DNA of 55,462 nt from Maricaulis sp. (GCF_030149515.1 NZ_JASBRI010000026.1:1-55462); one strand, 5' to 3'. Positions 1 to 9,722 are shown, counted from the stretch's first letter. Notes: generated by a model not told the origin, from the sequence alone. Numbers and translations are program-made.

Positions 1-2475
1 CGAGGGGGCGTCGACATGGGAGATCCGGTTGAGCGCATCGTAGCTGTAGGAGAAGCTCTGGCCCGAGCGCGTGCGGCGCGTGGCCACCCGCCCGTAGGCG
101 TCGTAGGTCAGCCGCTCGTAATCGCTCGAACTGGACGTGCCGCTGCCCTGGGTGGTGACCGGATAACGGGTGTCGCGCAGCCGGTCGTGGCTGTCATAGA
201 TATAGGTGGTGGTATTGTTCTCGCCGTCGGTGAGCGTCTCCACCTGGCCATTGTCCGTATAGGTCCAGGCCGCCTCGGTGGCGGCGGCGGAGGTACCATA
301 AGCCATGACCACCGAGGTGCGGCGGCTGGACGTGTCGTAGTAGGTGCGCGCGATCCGGTCGGGTCCGAACGATCCCTGCGTATCCAGCGTGCAGGCCGAT
401 GAGGGCGGGCTGGCGAACTCGGACGGGTTCATGCGCCGGGCCACGCACTCTACCCGGCCGGCATTGTCGTAGGAGCGCTGGATCAGGGCATGCGTGGTGG
501 AGCCCGTGATCGACCGGGCGTGCGTCATCCGGTGGGCGCTGTCATAGGTCACCGTCTGGCGCTCGATCTGGGAGAAACTGCCCCAGCTGCCATAACCGGA
601 GACCGTACCGAACTCGACCTGGGTGACCTGATCGAGATCGTTGTAGGTGGTGCGCCGGGCCGGATGCGTCAGCAAACCGCCCGCATCCGGATCGGGCCCG
701 ATCTGCCCCACGCGCCGGCGCGCATCGTCATAGATGAAGACCGTGCGATTGCTGCTGCCGTGAAGCGGCGGATCGACTTCGGTGAGATTGCCGGTCGCGT
801 CATAGGTGACGGTCGTGATCGCAATCAGCGAATTGTCGCTGCCGCGTTCGCTGACATAGGTCCGGTTGAGATTGTCGTAGCTGCCCGTCGTGTCGTAGTT
901 GAGGATGGTGCGCATCTCGTCCGACGTGCCCGCGCAGGACGGCGTCTGGCCCGTGCGGCAGGTATAGATATTGGTCGGCAGATAGATCCCGCTCGGGGCC
1001 TGCACCACGCTGCCGGACGAATTCTTGTACCAGGCATAGCGCAGCGCATAGCTCACCCGCGTCTGAGGCCGCACACCGCCCACCGCCGGCTCGGTTGTCG
1101 TCAACAGTCCGCCATGGGTGGCGTTATACGTGAAATCGGTCCGGTTGCCCGCCGCATCCTCGATCCAGCTGGGCTGGTTGCAGGTCACCGGATTGGAGCA
1201 GGAGGACGGGTAGTTCGCCGTCATCGTCGTGATCGGGTTGGCGTTATTCTTGTCGCGCGCGACCACGGTGGTCACATTGCCGCGCCCGTCATAGGTGTAG
1301 TTGACGGAGTTGCCTTCCGGCGCCTCCACCCGCGTGACCCGGTAATTGCCGTCATAGGTGTATTCTGTACGGGCGCCCGAGGGCGTCTCCACCGCGGTCA
1401 CCAGGCCCGTCGACAAATCCGTCTCCACCTCGGTCACACCCGCCCCGCCCGGCGCATCGATACTCGTCGTGCGCGTGCCGGAAACATCGGAGTAGGAATA
1501 GGTCGTCGTCAGGCCGTTCACTGCGGCCGTCGCGATGCGCCCAGAACCGTCATAGGTGTAACTCACATCGTCCGTGGAGCTGCCGGGATAGCGGATGGCG
1601 TCGATCCGGCCACTGGAATAGGTAAGCCGGGTCTGCCGGCCCAGCGTGTCAGTGTAGATGCGTGTGCCCGCCGAGGGTTCGGAAATCGTCAGCTGCGGCC
1701 AGTCCTGCGAGAAAGAGCATGTGTTGGCAGCATGTCCGCAGCGGTCGATCGCCATGTTAACCAGCGTGGCCTCGACCAGTGTGTTCCAGTCTTCAGCCTC
1801 CGCAAGCGAGCTGGCGTCGGCCCGGCCATAGCGCAAATGCAACTGATAGCCGCGTGTCGTCGTGACCGATTGCAGACGGGCATAGCGATATGTCTGGGGG
1901 TCGCCGAATCCCGGATCGACCACGATTTCTTCCACATCGTGCCAGTACTCATGCAGCTCGCCATTCGGGAAGGTGACCGAGCGGATCAAGTGGGTAACAT
2001 CGTTGGAATACCCGCCATAAAGGACGGATGTGAGCTGGTAACGGTCAAAGACCGCCTCTGTCCCGTCGGCCAGCGTATAAGTCATCTGATTACCGCCGGG
2101 ACCGGCGGTCAGCGTCGCGCCGTTGAGCTGCTCGGAGACGTATTGACTGCCATTCCAGGTGAAACGCTGGGTCGAACCGAACAGGGTCACATAGGTGCCG
2201 TTGTCGGAAACGATCGTGCCCCACTGGCTGTGGCGCCAGCTCCCGCCAACAAGTATCTGATAGTAGCTCAGCCCGCCCGAGGCCGATCCGATACTGATCG
2301 CCGGGGATGTGCCGTTGAATTGCCCTGTGGGCAGATCATTGCCCTGCTCGTCGATAGCCGGATAGGCCGGTGGCACGGCCCCGCCCCCGCTTTGCGCCAA
2401 GCTCACCCCGGACACCGCCACACACAGGACACATACGAGTGCCCAGGAAAAAAACGTCTGCCTCGTCATCGTCAT
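1..2475 (-). CDS. RHS/YD-repeat secreted protein, C-terminal part outside the window
   Basis: An uninterrupted minus-strand frame starts at the ATG at 2475 and is still open at base 1, so at least 825 residues are present and the C-terminus is missing. The first ~28 residues form a signal peptide (basic start, hydrophobic core, cleavage after a Leu-Ala-Gln). The body carries repeated tyrosine-aspartate units such as YTYDGSGRI, YTYDGNYRV and YTYDGRGNV, the hallmark of RHS proteins. In that family these repeats build a hollow shell that often encloses a variable C-terminal toxin or enzyme. The variable tip would lie beyond the left edge, so the activity cannot be read here. A second in-frame ATG lies two codons downstream. 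A small YD-repeat gene lies 84 bp upstream on the same strand. Confidence 0.88.
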   Translation of the reverse strand, partial: MTMTRQTFFSWALVCVLCVAVSGVSLAQSGGGAVPPAYPAIDEQGNDLPTGQFNGTSPAISIGSASGGLSYYQILVGGSWRHSQWGTIVSDNGTYVTLFGSTQRFTWNGSQYVSEQLNGATLTAGPGGNQMTYTLADGTEAVFDRYQLTSVLYGGYSNDVTHLIRSVTFPNGELHEYWHDVEEIVVDPGFGDPQTYRYARLQSVTTTRGYQLHLRYGRADASSLAEAEDWNTLVEATLVNMAIDRCGHAANTCSFSQDWPQLTISEPSAGTRIYTDTLGRQTRLTYSSGRIDAIRYPGSSTDDVSYTYDGSGRIATAAVNGLTTTYSYSDVSGTRTTSIDAPGGAGVTEVETDLSTGLVTAVETPSGARTEYTYDGNYRVTRVEAPEGNSVNYTYDGRGNVTTVVARDKNNANPITTMTANYPSSCSNPVTCNQPSWIEDAAGNRTDFTYNATHGGLLTTTEPAVGGVRPQTRVSYALRYAWYKNSSGSVVQAPSGIYLPTNIYTCRTGQTPSCAGTSDEMRTILNYDTTGSYDNLNRTYVSERGSDNSLIAITTVTYDATGNLTEVDPPLHGSSNRTVFIYDDARRRVGQIGPDPDAGGLLTHPARRTTYNDLDQVTQVEFGTVSGYGSWGSFSQIERQTVTYDSAHRMTHARSITGSTTHALIQRSYDNAGRVECVARRMNPSEFASPPSSACTLDTQGSFGPDRIARTYYDTSSRRTSVVMAYGTSAAATEAAWTYTDNGQVETLTDGENNTTTYIYDSHDRLRDTRYPVTTQGSGTSSSSDYERLTYDAYGRVATRRTRSGQSFSYSYDALNRISHVDAPS

Positions 2476-2559
2476 CTCGGTTCGGTTGGAATGGGCCGGA
2501 TCGGTTGGAAGGGAGGGGGCGGGTGCACGCCCAAAGACCTAAAGTCCGCCTGAGCGCCC

Positions 2560-2775
2560 TTAAGCCCCGGTCGTCTTCTTCTGGGTGCGGTTGTCGGCGT
2601 CGTCGTATTGGTATTCCCGCTTCACGCCGTCATTGGGCCCGCCGGAATGCTCCACCTCGACCACACGCCCCTGGGCGTCATAGCTGTAGGTGACAGTCTC
2701 CGACGCCCCGGCCGCACCGCCGAACAATACCGCGCCGCTCAGGGTGGCACTCACAAGCATCGCACGCTTACACAT
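2560..2775 (-). CDS. Small secreted protein with YD (RHS-type) repeats
   Basis: This encodes 71 residues. The first ~24 form a clear signal peptide (MCKRAMLV, then a small hydrophobic core ending in GASE). The mature part is only about 47 residues and has two YD motifs, YSYDAQGRV and YQYDDADNR, of the kind repeated in the large RHS protein just downstream on the same strand. An RHS shell needs many such units, so this protein cannot form one alone. It could be a companion or chaperone-like subunit, or a remnant of a larger repeat protein; both are inference. The gene is short, but the signal peptide and motif match make it more convincing than a random ORF. Confidence 0.7.
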   Translation of the reverse strand: MCKRAMLVSATLSGAVLFGGAAGASETVTYSYDAQGRVVEVEHSGGPNDGVKREYQYDDADNRTQKKTTGA

Positions 2776-3055
2776 CTGGTTCTCCTCGTCGCAAGCTCCA
2801 CAACGCCGGATGCGTCACGCCCGAAAGCTCGCGCTTAACGCGAACCTTGACGCGAGTGCGACATACAATCAAGGGGTGAAAACGCCATGATATAAAATTT
2901 TAACGGTAACAACTTCAGGAATGAAAGGCGCACTCTCGTGAGTTGCAATTCATCGTGCGCACCGCTTTTGCAGGGTGCGGATTATAACGGTCATGGCTGA
3001 TGTTTTGCGTGGCTCGGGCCTACACCGCTTGGAAAAACCGGAACACGCTCCGCTT

Positions 3056-4528
3056 TCAGCCTCCTTGTCGCCCCCGTGCCCCCCAAACCAGCACCGCCAG
3101 CGCCGGCACCCAGGGGACCATGCGTTCGAACGGGTCTCCGGGCAGGCGGGCCCAGTCGGCCAGCACGCCCGTGACACCGGACAGGCCGGCCGGGTCGATC
3201 TGGCCGAGGGCGTTGAAGAAGACCGTCACGCCGAAGCCCAGGCACATCGCCGTGCCGACGGCCCAGGCCTTCGGCTCGAGGCCGAGCACACGCACCACGA
3301 TGATCGGGCCGAAGGCCGCGCCCAGGGCCGACCAGGCGAAGAGGACGCGGGCGAAGATGGTGGCGGGCAGGCTGAGCGTCATCCACACGGCGATACTGGC
3401 AATGGCTGCCATGACGAGGCGCGAGACGAGAACTTCACGGCCCTTGAAACGGCGCGTGATGCGCATGTCGTGCGAGACCGCGGCCGAAGCGGACAGGAGG
3501 ATGGAATCGACCGTCGACATCACGGCGGAGAGCACGGCCGCGATCACCAGCCCCGCCAGGACAGGCGGCAGCAGTTCGGCGGCCAGCGTGTAGAACAGCG
3601 CTTCCCCGTCGGCCCCGCCGCCCACCAGAGCCCGGCCGGCCAGGGCCAGGACGGTCATGCCGGTGAACACGGCCACGGCCCAGATAATGGCAATGGTGAA
3701 GCCGCGCATGCGGGCCGCCTCGTCCCTGACCGCCATCAGGCGCGAGATCAGCTGGGGCTGGCCCATCGCGCCGACGCCGACGCCCCAGACACCCAGCACG
3801 AAACCGATGAAGACGAAACCGGCATGTCCCCCGGTGATGTCGAGATAGCCCGCCGGCGCGGTTTCGCGCAGGGCCTGCGCAATGCCGCCGAAACCGCCCG
3901 CGGCGACAAGGGCCGCCAGCGGCAGCGCCACCGCCACCACCGCCATCAGCGCGCCCTGCAGCATGTCGGTCACGCTGACTGCCCAGAAGCCGCCGAGAAT
4001 GGAATAGAGCAGCACGATAGCCGCCCCCAGCAGGACCGACTCGGTCACGCCCAGGCCGAACTGCGTCTCGAAGGCGACGGCGGCGGCCCCGAACTGGGCG
4101 GCAATGTAGAAGATGAAGCAGAACAGGATCATCAGCGCCGCGATCAGGCCGATCGCCGCGCGCGAGCGGTCGCCGAGTCCGGCCGTGAGGAAATCGGTCG
4201 GCGTGACATGGCCCTGGGTCGCCGTTTCGGCGCGCAGGCGCTTGCCGAACACAAGCCAGACCGCGACATAGCCGCCCCAGATACCCGGCACCATCCACAG
4301 CGCCGGCAGCCCGTTGACATAGACAAAGCCGGAAAAGCCCAGCAGCACCCAGGCCGAGGAGGTGGAGGCGGCATAGGACAGGCCCGCGACCCAGGCGCCC
4401 AGCCCCTGGCCGGCCAGGAAGAAATCGCCTTCGGTGCGATTGCGCCGCGAGGCCCACACGCCCACGCCGACAAGGACAAGCTTGTAGGCGACAAGCGTTG
4501 CCAGAACGATCCAGTTATCCCCGCTCAT
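3056..4528 (-). CDS. Sodium:solute symporter (SSS family, PutP-like)
   Basis: About 490 residues with some 12-13 hydrophobic segments and the SSS-family look: an N-terminal segment starting DNWIVLATLVAYKLVL, then FFLAGQGLGAWVAGLSYAAS. Family members couple sodium entry to uptake of proline, pantothenate, acetate or other small solutes; the substrate cannot be told from sequence. The ATG at 4528 was chosen over an upstream in-frame ATG because a purine-rich GGGGGAGGG ribosome site sits just before it and the extra 27 residues do not look like protein. It is divergent from the crotonase-glutaryl-CoA dehydrogenase pair, so it may import a substrate for that pathway, though this is only a context inference. 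Confidence 0.86.
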   Translation of the reverse strand: MSGDNWIVLATLVAYKLVLVGVGVWASRRNRTEGDFFLAGQGLGAWVAGLSYAASTSSAWVLLGFSGFVYVNGLPALWMVPGIWGGYVAVWLVFGKRLRAETATQGHVTPTDFLTAGLGDRSRAAIGLIAALMILFCFIFYIAAQFGAAAVAFETQFGLGVTESVLLGAAIVLLYSILGGFWAVSVTDMLQGALMAVVAVALPLAALVAAGGFGGIAQALRETAPAGYLDITGGHAGFVFIGFVLGVWGVGVGAMGQPQLISRLMAVRDEAARMRGFTIAIIWAVAVFTGMTVLALAGRALVGGGADGEALFYTLAAELLPPVLAGLVIAAVLSAVMSTVDSILLSASAAVSHDMRITRRFKGREVLVSRLVMAAIASIAVWMTLSLPATIFARVLFAWSALGAAFGPIIVVRVLGLEPKAWAVGTAMCLGFGVTVFFNALGQIDPAGLSGVTGVLADWARLPGDPFERMVPWVPALAVLVWGARGRQGG

Positions 4529-4638
4529 GACGGCCCTCCCCCGGCCCGGTGGCGAAATGCAGCTGGGCGCGTTTTCTGCCCTCGCCTCGAGGTCTAAGCT
4601 GGTTTGCACCCAACCACCAAGGCATCCCTTGAAAAGCG

Positions 4639-5442
4639 ATGAGCGAGCGCGAGCCCTTCCTGATCCGGCATGATGGCGATGTCGCCAGCCTGGTCCTCAA
4701 CCGGCCGGACCGGCGCAATGCCTTCACCGAAGCCATGTGGGCCAGCCTGCCCGGCCTTCTGGACACGCTGGCTGAGCGCTGCCGGGTGCTGGTCGTGCGC
4801 GGGGCAGGCGATCATTTCGCCTCGGGCGCCGACATTTCCGAATTCGAGGACATCTATGCCACCCGGGCGCGCGGCGAGGCCTATTCGGCCAGCATCGCCC
4901 GGGCGCTCGATTCGCTGGCGCGCTTTCCCCATCCCGCCATCGCGGCCGTGCGCGGCTCCTGCGTGGGCGGCGGCTGCGGCCTGGCGCTGGCCTGCGACCT
5001 GCGCTTTGCCGACACCACGGCCAGGATGGCGATCACGCCGGCGAAAATGGGCCTGCTCTACCCGTTCGAGGACACCAGGCGCCTGGTCGAGACGGTCGGC
5101 GCGTCCAGGGCCCGGGACATGCTGTTCTCGGCGCGGACCGTGGAGGCGGAAGAGGCCCTGCGGATCGGCCTGGTCGACCGGCTGGCGCCGCCGGACGCCC
5201 TGGATGGCGAAATCGCCGCCTATTGCACCCGCCTTATGGACATGTCGCCCGTCTCGGCCACATACACCAAGGCGATGATTGCGCGCGTCCTGGACGGCCA
5301 GGACCGCGACAGCGAAGAAACCCGGACCTGGTTCGCCGACGCGTTCGCAGGGCCCGATTTCAGGGAAGGCTACCGGGCCTTCCTGGAGAAACGAAAACCG
5401 GACTTCTCGCGCAGGGAAGCCGATAGCGAGGGGACGGACTGA
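4639..5442 (+). CDS. Enoyl-CoA hydratase/isomerase (crotonase) family protein lacking both usual catalytic glutamates
   Basis: A 267-residue crotonase fold. The first oxyanion-hole segment is [10 protein letters not shown] (residues 60-69) and the second is [15 protein letters not shown] (106-120). In hydratases the residue after GGGC is a catalytic Glu; here it is Gly114. The second Glu, normally in a PE motif, is replaced in [10 protein letters not shown] (133-142). The protein may therefore be an isomerase, decarboxylase, thioesterase or hydrolase rather than a classical hydratase. Its stop is only 4 bp before the glutaryl-CoA dehydrogenase start, so the two are surely co-transcribed and should act in the same acyl-CoA pathway. 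It is divergent from the SSS symporter. Confidence 0.85.
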   Translation: MSEREPFLIRHDGDVASLVLNRPDRRNAFTEAMWASLPGLLDTLAERCRVLVVRGAGDHFASGADISEFEDIYATRARGEAYSASIARALDSLARFPHPAIAAVRGSCVGGGCGLALACDLRFADTTARMAITPAKMGLLYPFEDTRRLVETVGASRARDMLFSARTVEAEEALRIGLVDRLAPPDALDGEIAAYCTRLMDMSPVSATYTKAMIARVLDGQDRDSEETRTWFADAFAGPDFREGYRAFLEKRKPDFSRREADSEGTD

Positions 5443-5446
5443 CACA

Positions 5447-6667
5447 ATGAGCGATAGACCCGCACTCAAGGCCAAGGATGCGCCGGACCTGGCCGGTTTC
5501 GACTGGCAGGACCCGTTCCGCCTCGACGACCAGCTGAGCGAGGAAGAGCGTCTGGTGCGCGACACCGCGCAGGCCTATGCCCAGGACAGGCTGCAGCCGC
5601 GCGTGATCGAGGCCTTCCGCAACGAACACACCGATCCGGCCATCTTCCGGGAAATGGGCGAGAACGGGCTCCTGGGCTGTACCCTACCGGAGGAATACGG
5701 CGGAGCGGGTCTGGGCTATGTCGCCTATGGCCTGGTCGCGCGCGAGATCGAACGGGTCGATTCGGGCTATCGCTCGATGATGTCGGTCCAGTCCTCCCTG
5801 GTGATGTATCCGATCTATGCCTACGGCTCGGAGGAGCAGCGCCGCAAATACCTGCCCAGGCTGGCAACCGGCGAATGGATCGGCTGTTTCGGCCTGACCG
5901 AGCCGGATGCCGGGTCCGATCCCGCCGGCATGAAGACGCGGGCGGAGAAGATCGAGGGCGGCTACAGGCTCACCGGATCGAAGACCTGGATCTCCAACTC
6001 CCCCATCGCCGACGTATTCGTGGTCTGGGCCAAGTCCGACGCGCATGACGGCAAGATCCGCGGCTTCGTGCTGGACAAGGGCATGCCCGGCCTGTCCGCC
6101 CCCAAGATCGGCGGCAAGATCTCCCTGCGCGCCTCGATCACCGGCGAGATCGTGATGGACGGGGTGGAGGTCGGCGAGGACGCCCTGCTGCCGCATGTTT
6201 CCGGCCTCAAGGGCCCGTTCGGCTGCCTCAACCGCGCGCGCTACGGCATTTCCTGGGGCGCGATGGGCGCCGCCGAGTTCTGCTGGCATGCGGCGCGGCA
6301 ATACGGGCTGGACCGCAAACAGTTCAACAAACCCCTCGCCCAGACCCAGCTCTACCAGAAGAAGCTGGCCGACATGCTGACCGAAATCTCGCTCGGCCTG
6401 CAGGCCTCCCTGCGGGTCGGCCGGTTGATGGACGAGGCGAAGGCCGCCCCGGAAATGATCTCCATCGTCAAGCGCAATAATTGCGGCAAGGCGCTGGAGA
6501 TCGCCCGCCATGCCCGCGACATGCATGGCGGCAACGGAATTTCCGAGGAATACCAGGTGATCCGCCACATGGTGAATCTGGAAACCGTCAACACCTATGA
6601 AGGCGCCCACGACGTCCACGCCCTGATCCTGGGCCGCGCGCAGACCGGGCTGCAGGCGTTTTTCTAG
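5447..6667 (+). CDS. gcdH: Glutaryl-CoA dehydrogenase
   Basis: A 406-residue FAD acyl-CoA dehydrogenase. In this family the enzyme oxidises and decarboxylates glutaryl-CoA to crotonyl-CoA in lysine, hydroxylysine and tryptophan breakdown, passing electrons to ETF. Subfamily-diagnostic segments are present: [20 protein letters not shown], whose Arg contacts the glutaryl carboxylate; [13 protein letters not shown] and [10 protein letters not shown] in the acyl-CoA/FAD region; and [17 protein letters not shown] near the C-terminus, where Glu385 is the catalytic base. The ATG at 5447 follows a GAGGGGACGG ribosome site inside the end of the crotonase gene; the 56 codons open upstream in this frame overlap that gene and are not used. 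Confidence 0.95.
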   Translation: MSDRPALKAKDAPDLAGFDWQDPFRLDDQLSEEERLVRDTAQAYAQDRLQPRVIEAFRNEHTDPAIFREMGENGLLGCTLPEEYGGAGLGYVAYGLVAREIERVDSGYRSMMSVQSSLVMYPIYAYGSEEQRRKYLPRLATGEWIGCFGLTEPDAGSDPAGMKTRAEKIEGGYRLTGSKTWISNSPIADVFVVWAKSDAHDGKIRGFVLDKGMPGLSAPKIGGKISLRASITGEIVMDGVEVGEDALLPHVSGLKGPFGCLNRARYGISWGAMGAAEFCWHAARQYGLDRKQFNKPLAQTQLYQKKLADMLTEISLGLQASLRVGRLMDEAKAAPEMISIVKRNNCGKALEIARHARDMHGGNGISEEYQVIRHMVNLETVNTYEGAHDVHALILGRAQTGLQAFF

Positions 6668-6671
6668 TCGA

Positions 6672-6692
6672 CGCCCGCCGGGCAGGCGGGCG
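6672..6692 (+). terminator. GC-rich hairpin after gcdH
   Basis: A perfect 8-bp stem, CGCCCGCC with GGCGGGCG, around a 5-base loop begins five bases after the gcdH stop. No T-run follows, so it is only a possible terminator or transcript-end stabiliser for the crotonase-gcdH operon before the tRNA gene. Confidence 0.35.
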
Positions 6693-6774
6693 CGAGGCGT
6701 CCGCCTGCATCGAATGACGTTTTTGCGGCACCTCGCCCTTGATGCGCCCGCGCGCGCATTCTAAACCCGCCGGT

Positions 6775-6865
6775 GGAGAGGTGGCCGAGTGGTCGAAGGC
6801 GCTCCCCTGCTAAGGGAGTGTGCGTCAAAAGCGCACCGTGGGTTCGAATCCCATCCTCTCCGCCA
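6775..6865 (+). tRNA. tRNA-Ser (anticodon GCU)
   Basis: A complete cloverleaf can be drawn. The acceptor stem is GGAGAGG paired with CCTCTCC, then discriminator G and an encoded CCA. The anticodon arm is CTCCC-CTGCTAA-GGGAG with anticodon GCT at 6809-6811. A long variable arm (GTGCG...CGCAC) is typical of serine tRNAs, and the T-loop is GGTTCGAATCC. It reads AGC/AGU codons. It stands alone between gcdH and copB. Confidence 0.96.
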
Positions 6866-6944
6866 CTCCGCATAAATTCGTGCCGTTCCGTGTTTCTGCC
6901 TCGGGCCTCGATGAGAGCCTCGCCAATTCGGGATGTTGAGCGTC

Positions 6945-7952
6945 CTAGAACCAGGCACGCAGCCCGACCAGTATACTCAGGCCTTCAGGGTCTTCGCCCT
7001 CGGCGCGGACAAAGTTCGCGGTCTCGCCCAGCCGCGCCTCGTATTCAAGGCCGATATAGGGCGCCAGTTCGCGTGCAAACTCGTAGCGCAGGCGCAGACC
7101 CGATTCGATCCGGGTCACTCCTGAACCGAGGTGGTCCCCGGGAATGTCCTGGGCGGAGAGCGCGACTTCGATGCGGGGCTGAAGAATCAGGCGCTGTGTA
7201 ATTCTCTGATCGTATTCACCCTCGATCCGGGCGGTCAGATCGCCACGGTCCGAAAGATACAGCGCGCCATCGACATGGAACATGTAGGGCGCAAGACCCT
7301 GAATGCCGATAACGGCATGGCTGCGCGACACGGGTTCGGGATCGAAGCGGAGCCCCGCCTGCATATCGAAGAAGGGACTGATCGCGCGACTATAGAGCGC
7401 CTGCAACTCGGCCTCCTCCAGTGCGCCGCCATATTCCCCCTCGCCCTCGGCCTTGACGACGAAACGCCTCAGATCGCCACCATACCCGCCCTGCGCGTCC
7501 CATACGTAGCCGTCCCCGCCGCCATCGGCGGGGAAGCGCATCTCCATGCGTTCAACCAGGACCATCCCGGTTTTCATGCCACCATTCTCGCGGGCGAGCT
7601 GGCGCCGGCTCTGCGCCATCGTCTCCTCACCCCATATCGCGTCCGCGGCGTGGCGCGGTCCGGCGAATGCGCGCGGCGGCACGGAACTCTCGGGCGCGGC
7701 AGTCGGCACGGAACGCTCCGGAACGCCGTGCCCCATCGAGCCGTGAGCCAACGGGTCTTCCGACTCGCGTTCGGCCGCTTCCGCGGCAGACGGGCACTGA
7801 TGGGGGAGCATGTGCCCCATGGCGCAATGGTCCATCTCCGCCCGGGCATCGACGCCGTCCGCCCGCCGCTCCCGCTGGTGTGCAGAATGGTCCTGCGCGG
7901 CGGCAGGAGAGGCGAACAGCGCTACCGGCAATAGCAACAGGGCGCGCATCAT
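6945..7952 (-). CDS. copB: Copper resistance protein B (outer-membrane)
   Basis: A 335-residue CopB-family protein. A signal peptide ends at SPAAAQ and is followed by a His/Met-rich stretch (HSAHQ, MDHCAMGHM, AHGSMGHG) likely to bind copper in the periplasm. The C-terminal two thirds alternate like a beta-barrel (for example YSRAISPFFDMQAGLRF and LAPYIGLEYEARLGE) and end in Trp-Phe, as outer-membrane proteins do. It overlaps the copA stop by an ATGA, so the two are translationally coupled. Together they form the minimal CopAB copper-tolerance pair; no CopC, CopD or copper P-type ATPase is encoded in this window. Confidence 0.93.
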   Translation of the reverse strand: MMRALLLLPVALFASPAAAQDHSAHQRERRADGVDARAEMDHCAMGHMLPHQCPSAAEAAERESEDPLAHGSMGHGVPERSVPTAAPESSVPPRAFAGPRHAADAIWGEETMAQSRRQLARENGGMKTGMVLVERMEMRFPADGGGDGYVWDAQGGYGGDLRRFVVKAEGEGEYGGALEEAELQALYSRAISPFFDMQAGLRFDPEPVSRSHAVIGIQGLAPYMFHVDGALYLSDRGDLTARIEGEYDQRITQRLILQPRIEVALSAQDIPGDHLGSGVTRIESGLRLRYEFARELAPYIGLEYEARLGETANFVRAEGEDPEGLSILVGLRAWF

Positions 7953-9643
7953 CGGACAGGATCCTGGAACGGACGCACGGTCACCACCTGCATCATGCCG
8001 GCGTGCATATGGTAGAGAAGGTGGCAGTGAAAGGCCCAGTCTCCCGGCTCGTTGGCGGTGAGATCGAAGGTCGCCGTCCCGCCCGGCTGCACGATCAGCG
8101 TGTGTTTGAGCGGCTGGTGCGCGGGGTCAGCGCCATTCACGAGCTCGAAGAAGTGCCCGTGCAGGTGGATCGGGTGCGCCATCATCGTGTCGTTGACGAG
8201 TCTCACCCTGACACGTTCGTCGAAGCCGAAGCGGATCGGGTCGTCGGTGACAGCGGAGAAACTCCGGCCGTCGAACGACCACATATAGCGTTCCATATTG
8301 CCGGTGAGGTGGATTTCCATCTCGCGCTCGACTTCGCGATGCGGGTTCATGCGTCTGGCCCTGAGATCGGTGTAGCGCAGCACCCGGTGCGGGACCGAAT
8401 CGAGACCCAGTCCGGCATAATCCATCCTGTCGACAGGCATCGCGGACACCATGTCTACGCCAGGACCGGCCTCCACATCCGCAGGGAGCAGCGAGGTCTC
8501 GCGCATGCCATGGCTCATCCGCGAATGATCCATGCTGCCGTGTGCACCGTGATCCATACCCCCCATCCCCATGTCGACCATGGAGAGGGTCGGCACTTCG
8601 CGAAGCGGCGGCGGCACGGCGAGATGGCCGGCACGACTCGTCAGGCTCGCAACCCCCATGCCGGACCGGTCCATGGCCTCCGCGACAAGGGCGTGGCTTC
8701 CGTCGGGCGGCGCCACGATCACGTCGTAGGTCTCGGCGACACCGATCTGGAACTCGTCGATCTCGACATCCTGGACATCCTGCCCGTCGGCCTGAATGAC
8801 CGTCATCGGCACGCCCGGAATGCGGACGTTGAAGAAGGTCATCGCCGAACCGTTGATGAAGCGCAGCCGGACGCGTTCGCCCGGCTCGAAGGCGAACTGC
8901 AGCCGGTCGGCTGGCCCGTGCCCGTTGATCAGATAAGTGTAGGTGACACCGGACACGTCGGATATATCGCGGGGATTCATGCGCATGCCGCCCCACATGA
9001 TCCGCTCGCTGAGAGGCATGTCGCCTTCGGTCGCAGTCAGCATCTGCCGGTTGAAATAGTGCTCGCCGACTTTCAGCTTGCGCATGATCTCATGCGGCGG
9101 AACCGGCGTGAACTCCGACAGCAATACAACGTAATCACGATCGTAGCGCCGGTCCGGCCGGTCGCTTTCGATGATGATCGGGCCGTAGTGCCCGGCCTGT
9201 TCCTGCAAGCCGGAATGCGAATGCCACCAATAGGTGCCGGTCTGCCGGACCGGGAACTCGTAGGTGAAGGTCTCGCCCGGACGGATGCCGGGGAAGCTGA
9301 CACCGGGCACGCCGTCGAACTGGAACGGGACGAGCAGACCGTGCCAATGGATCGAGCTGTCCTCATCCAGGGCGTTAGCAACGTGAAGGCGTGCGCTTTG
9401 CCCTTCGCGCAAGCGGATAAGCGGCCCCGGCACGGTTCCATTGACAGCGACGGCGTGTCCCGGCCGCCCGCCTGTCGCAAAGCGGTGGTCTGCGATCCGC
9501 AGGTGGATGTCCTCTCCCGAAAGCTCCGCGAATCCCTTCGTGGCATGGGTCAGGGACCGTCCGCTCGCCCAGGCCGGCATGGGCAAGGACGCGGCAGCAA
9601 GGCCTGCGGCACCGGCGGCGAATTTGCGGCGAGTGATTTTCAT
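7949..9643 (-). CDS. copA: Copper resistance protein A, periplasmic multicopper oxidase
   Basis: About 564 residues. A twin-arginine signal (TRRKFAAGAAGLAAASLPM) exports the folded, copper-loaded enzyme. Copper ligands of the multicopper oxidase centres are present: HWHG (99-102), WWHSHSG (139-145), HPIHLHGHF (about 490) and HCHLLYHMHAGMM (about 539), with a Met that can ligate type 1 copper. A Met/His-rich insert lies at about 356-381. In the CopA/PcoA family the enzyme oxidises Cu(I) and sequesters copper. The start at 9643 was chosen because it gives the Tat signal directly; 41 open codons upstream look like non-coding sequence and run across the CsoR operator. It is divergent from csoR and likely controlled by it. 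Confidence 0.94.
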   Translation of the reverse strand: MKITRRKFAAGAAGLAAASLPMPAWASGRSLTHATKGFAELSGEDIHLRIADHRFATGGRPGHAVAVNGTVPGPLIRLREGQSARLHVANALDEDSSIHWHGLLVPFQFDGVPGVSFPGIRPGETFTYEFPVRQTGTYWWHSHSGLQEQAGHYGPIIIESDRPDRRYDRDYVVLLSEFTPVPPHEIMRKLKVGEHYFNRQMLTATEGDMPLSERIMWGGMRMNPRDISDVSGVTYTYLINGHGPADRLQFAFEPGERVRLRFINGSAMTFFNVRIPGVPMTVIQADGQDVQDVEIDEFQIGVAETYDVIVAPPDGSHALVAEAMDRSGMGVASLTSRAGHLAVPPPLREVPTLSMVDMGMGGMDHGAHGSMDHSRMSHGMRETSLLPADVEAGPGVDMVSAMPVDRMDYAGLGLDSVPHRVLRYTDLRARRMNPHREVEREMEIHLTGNMERYMWSFDGRSFSAVTDDPIRFGFDERVRVRLVNDTMMAHPIHLHGHFFELVNGADPAHQPLKHTLIVQPGGTATFDLTANEPGDWAFHCHLLYHMHAGMMQVVTVRPFQDPVR

Positions 9644-9686
9644 TATCTTGAACAAGACCTTGTCAATGCAAACCGATCCTCTCAAT

Positions 9687-9703
9687 ATACCCCTACAGGG
9701 TAT
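9687..9703. promoter_or_regulatory. Candidate CsoR operator
   Basis: The inverted repeat ATACCC-N5-GGGTAT lies in the short divergent region, 43 bp from the copA start and 19 bp from the csoR start. CsoR/RcnR-type repressors recognise G/C tracts flanked by TA-rich ends of just this form. One site here could repress both copAB and csoR until Cu(I) releases the repressor. Confidence 0.7.
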
Positions 9704-9722
9704 CGGAACAAGACGGGTCGGA

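Noticed and set aside
490..2553. 687-residue plus-strand open frame
   Set aside because: Antisense to the RHS gene; rich in Arg, His and Gly without domain motifs, and no convincing start. It is a GC-driven shadow frame.
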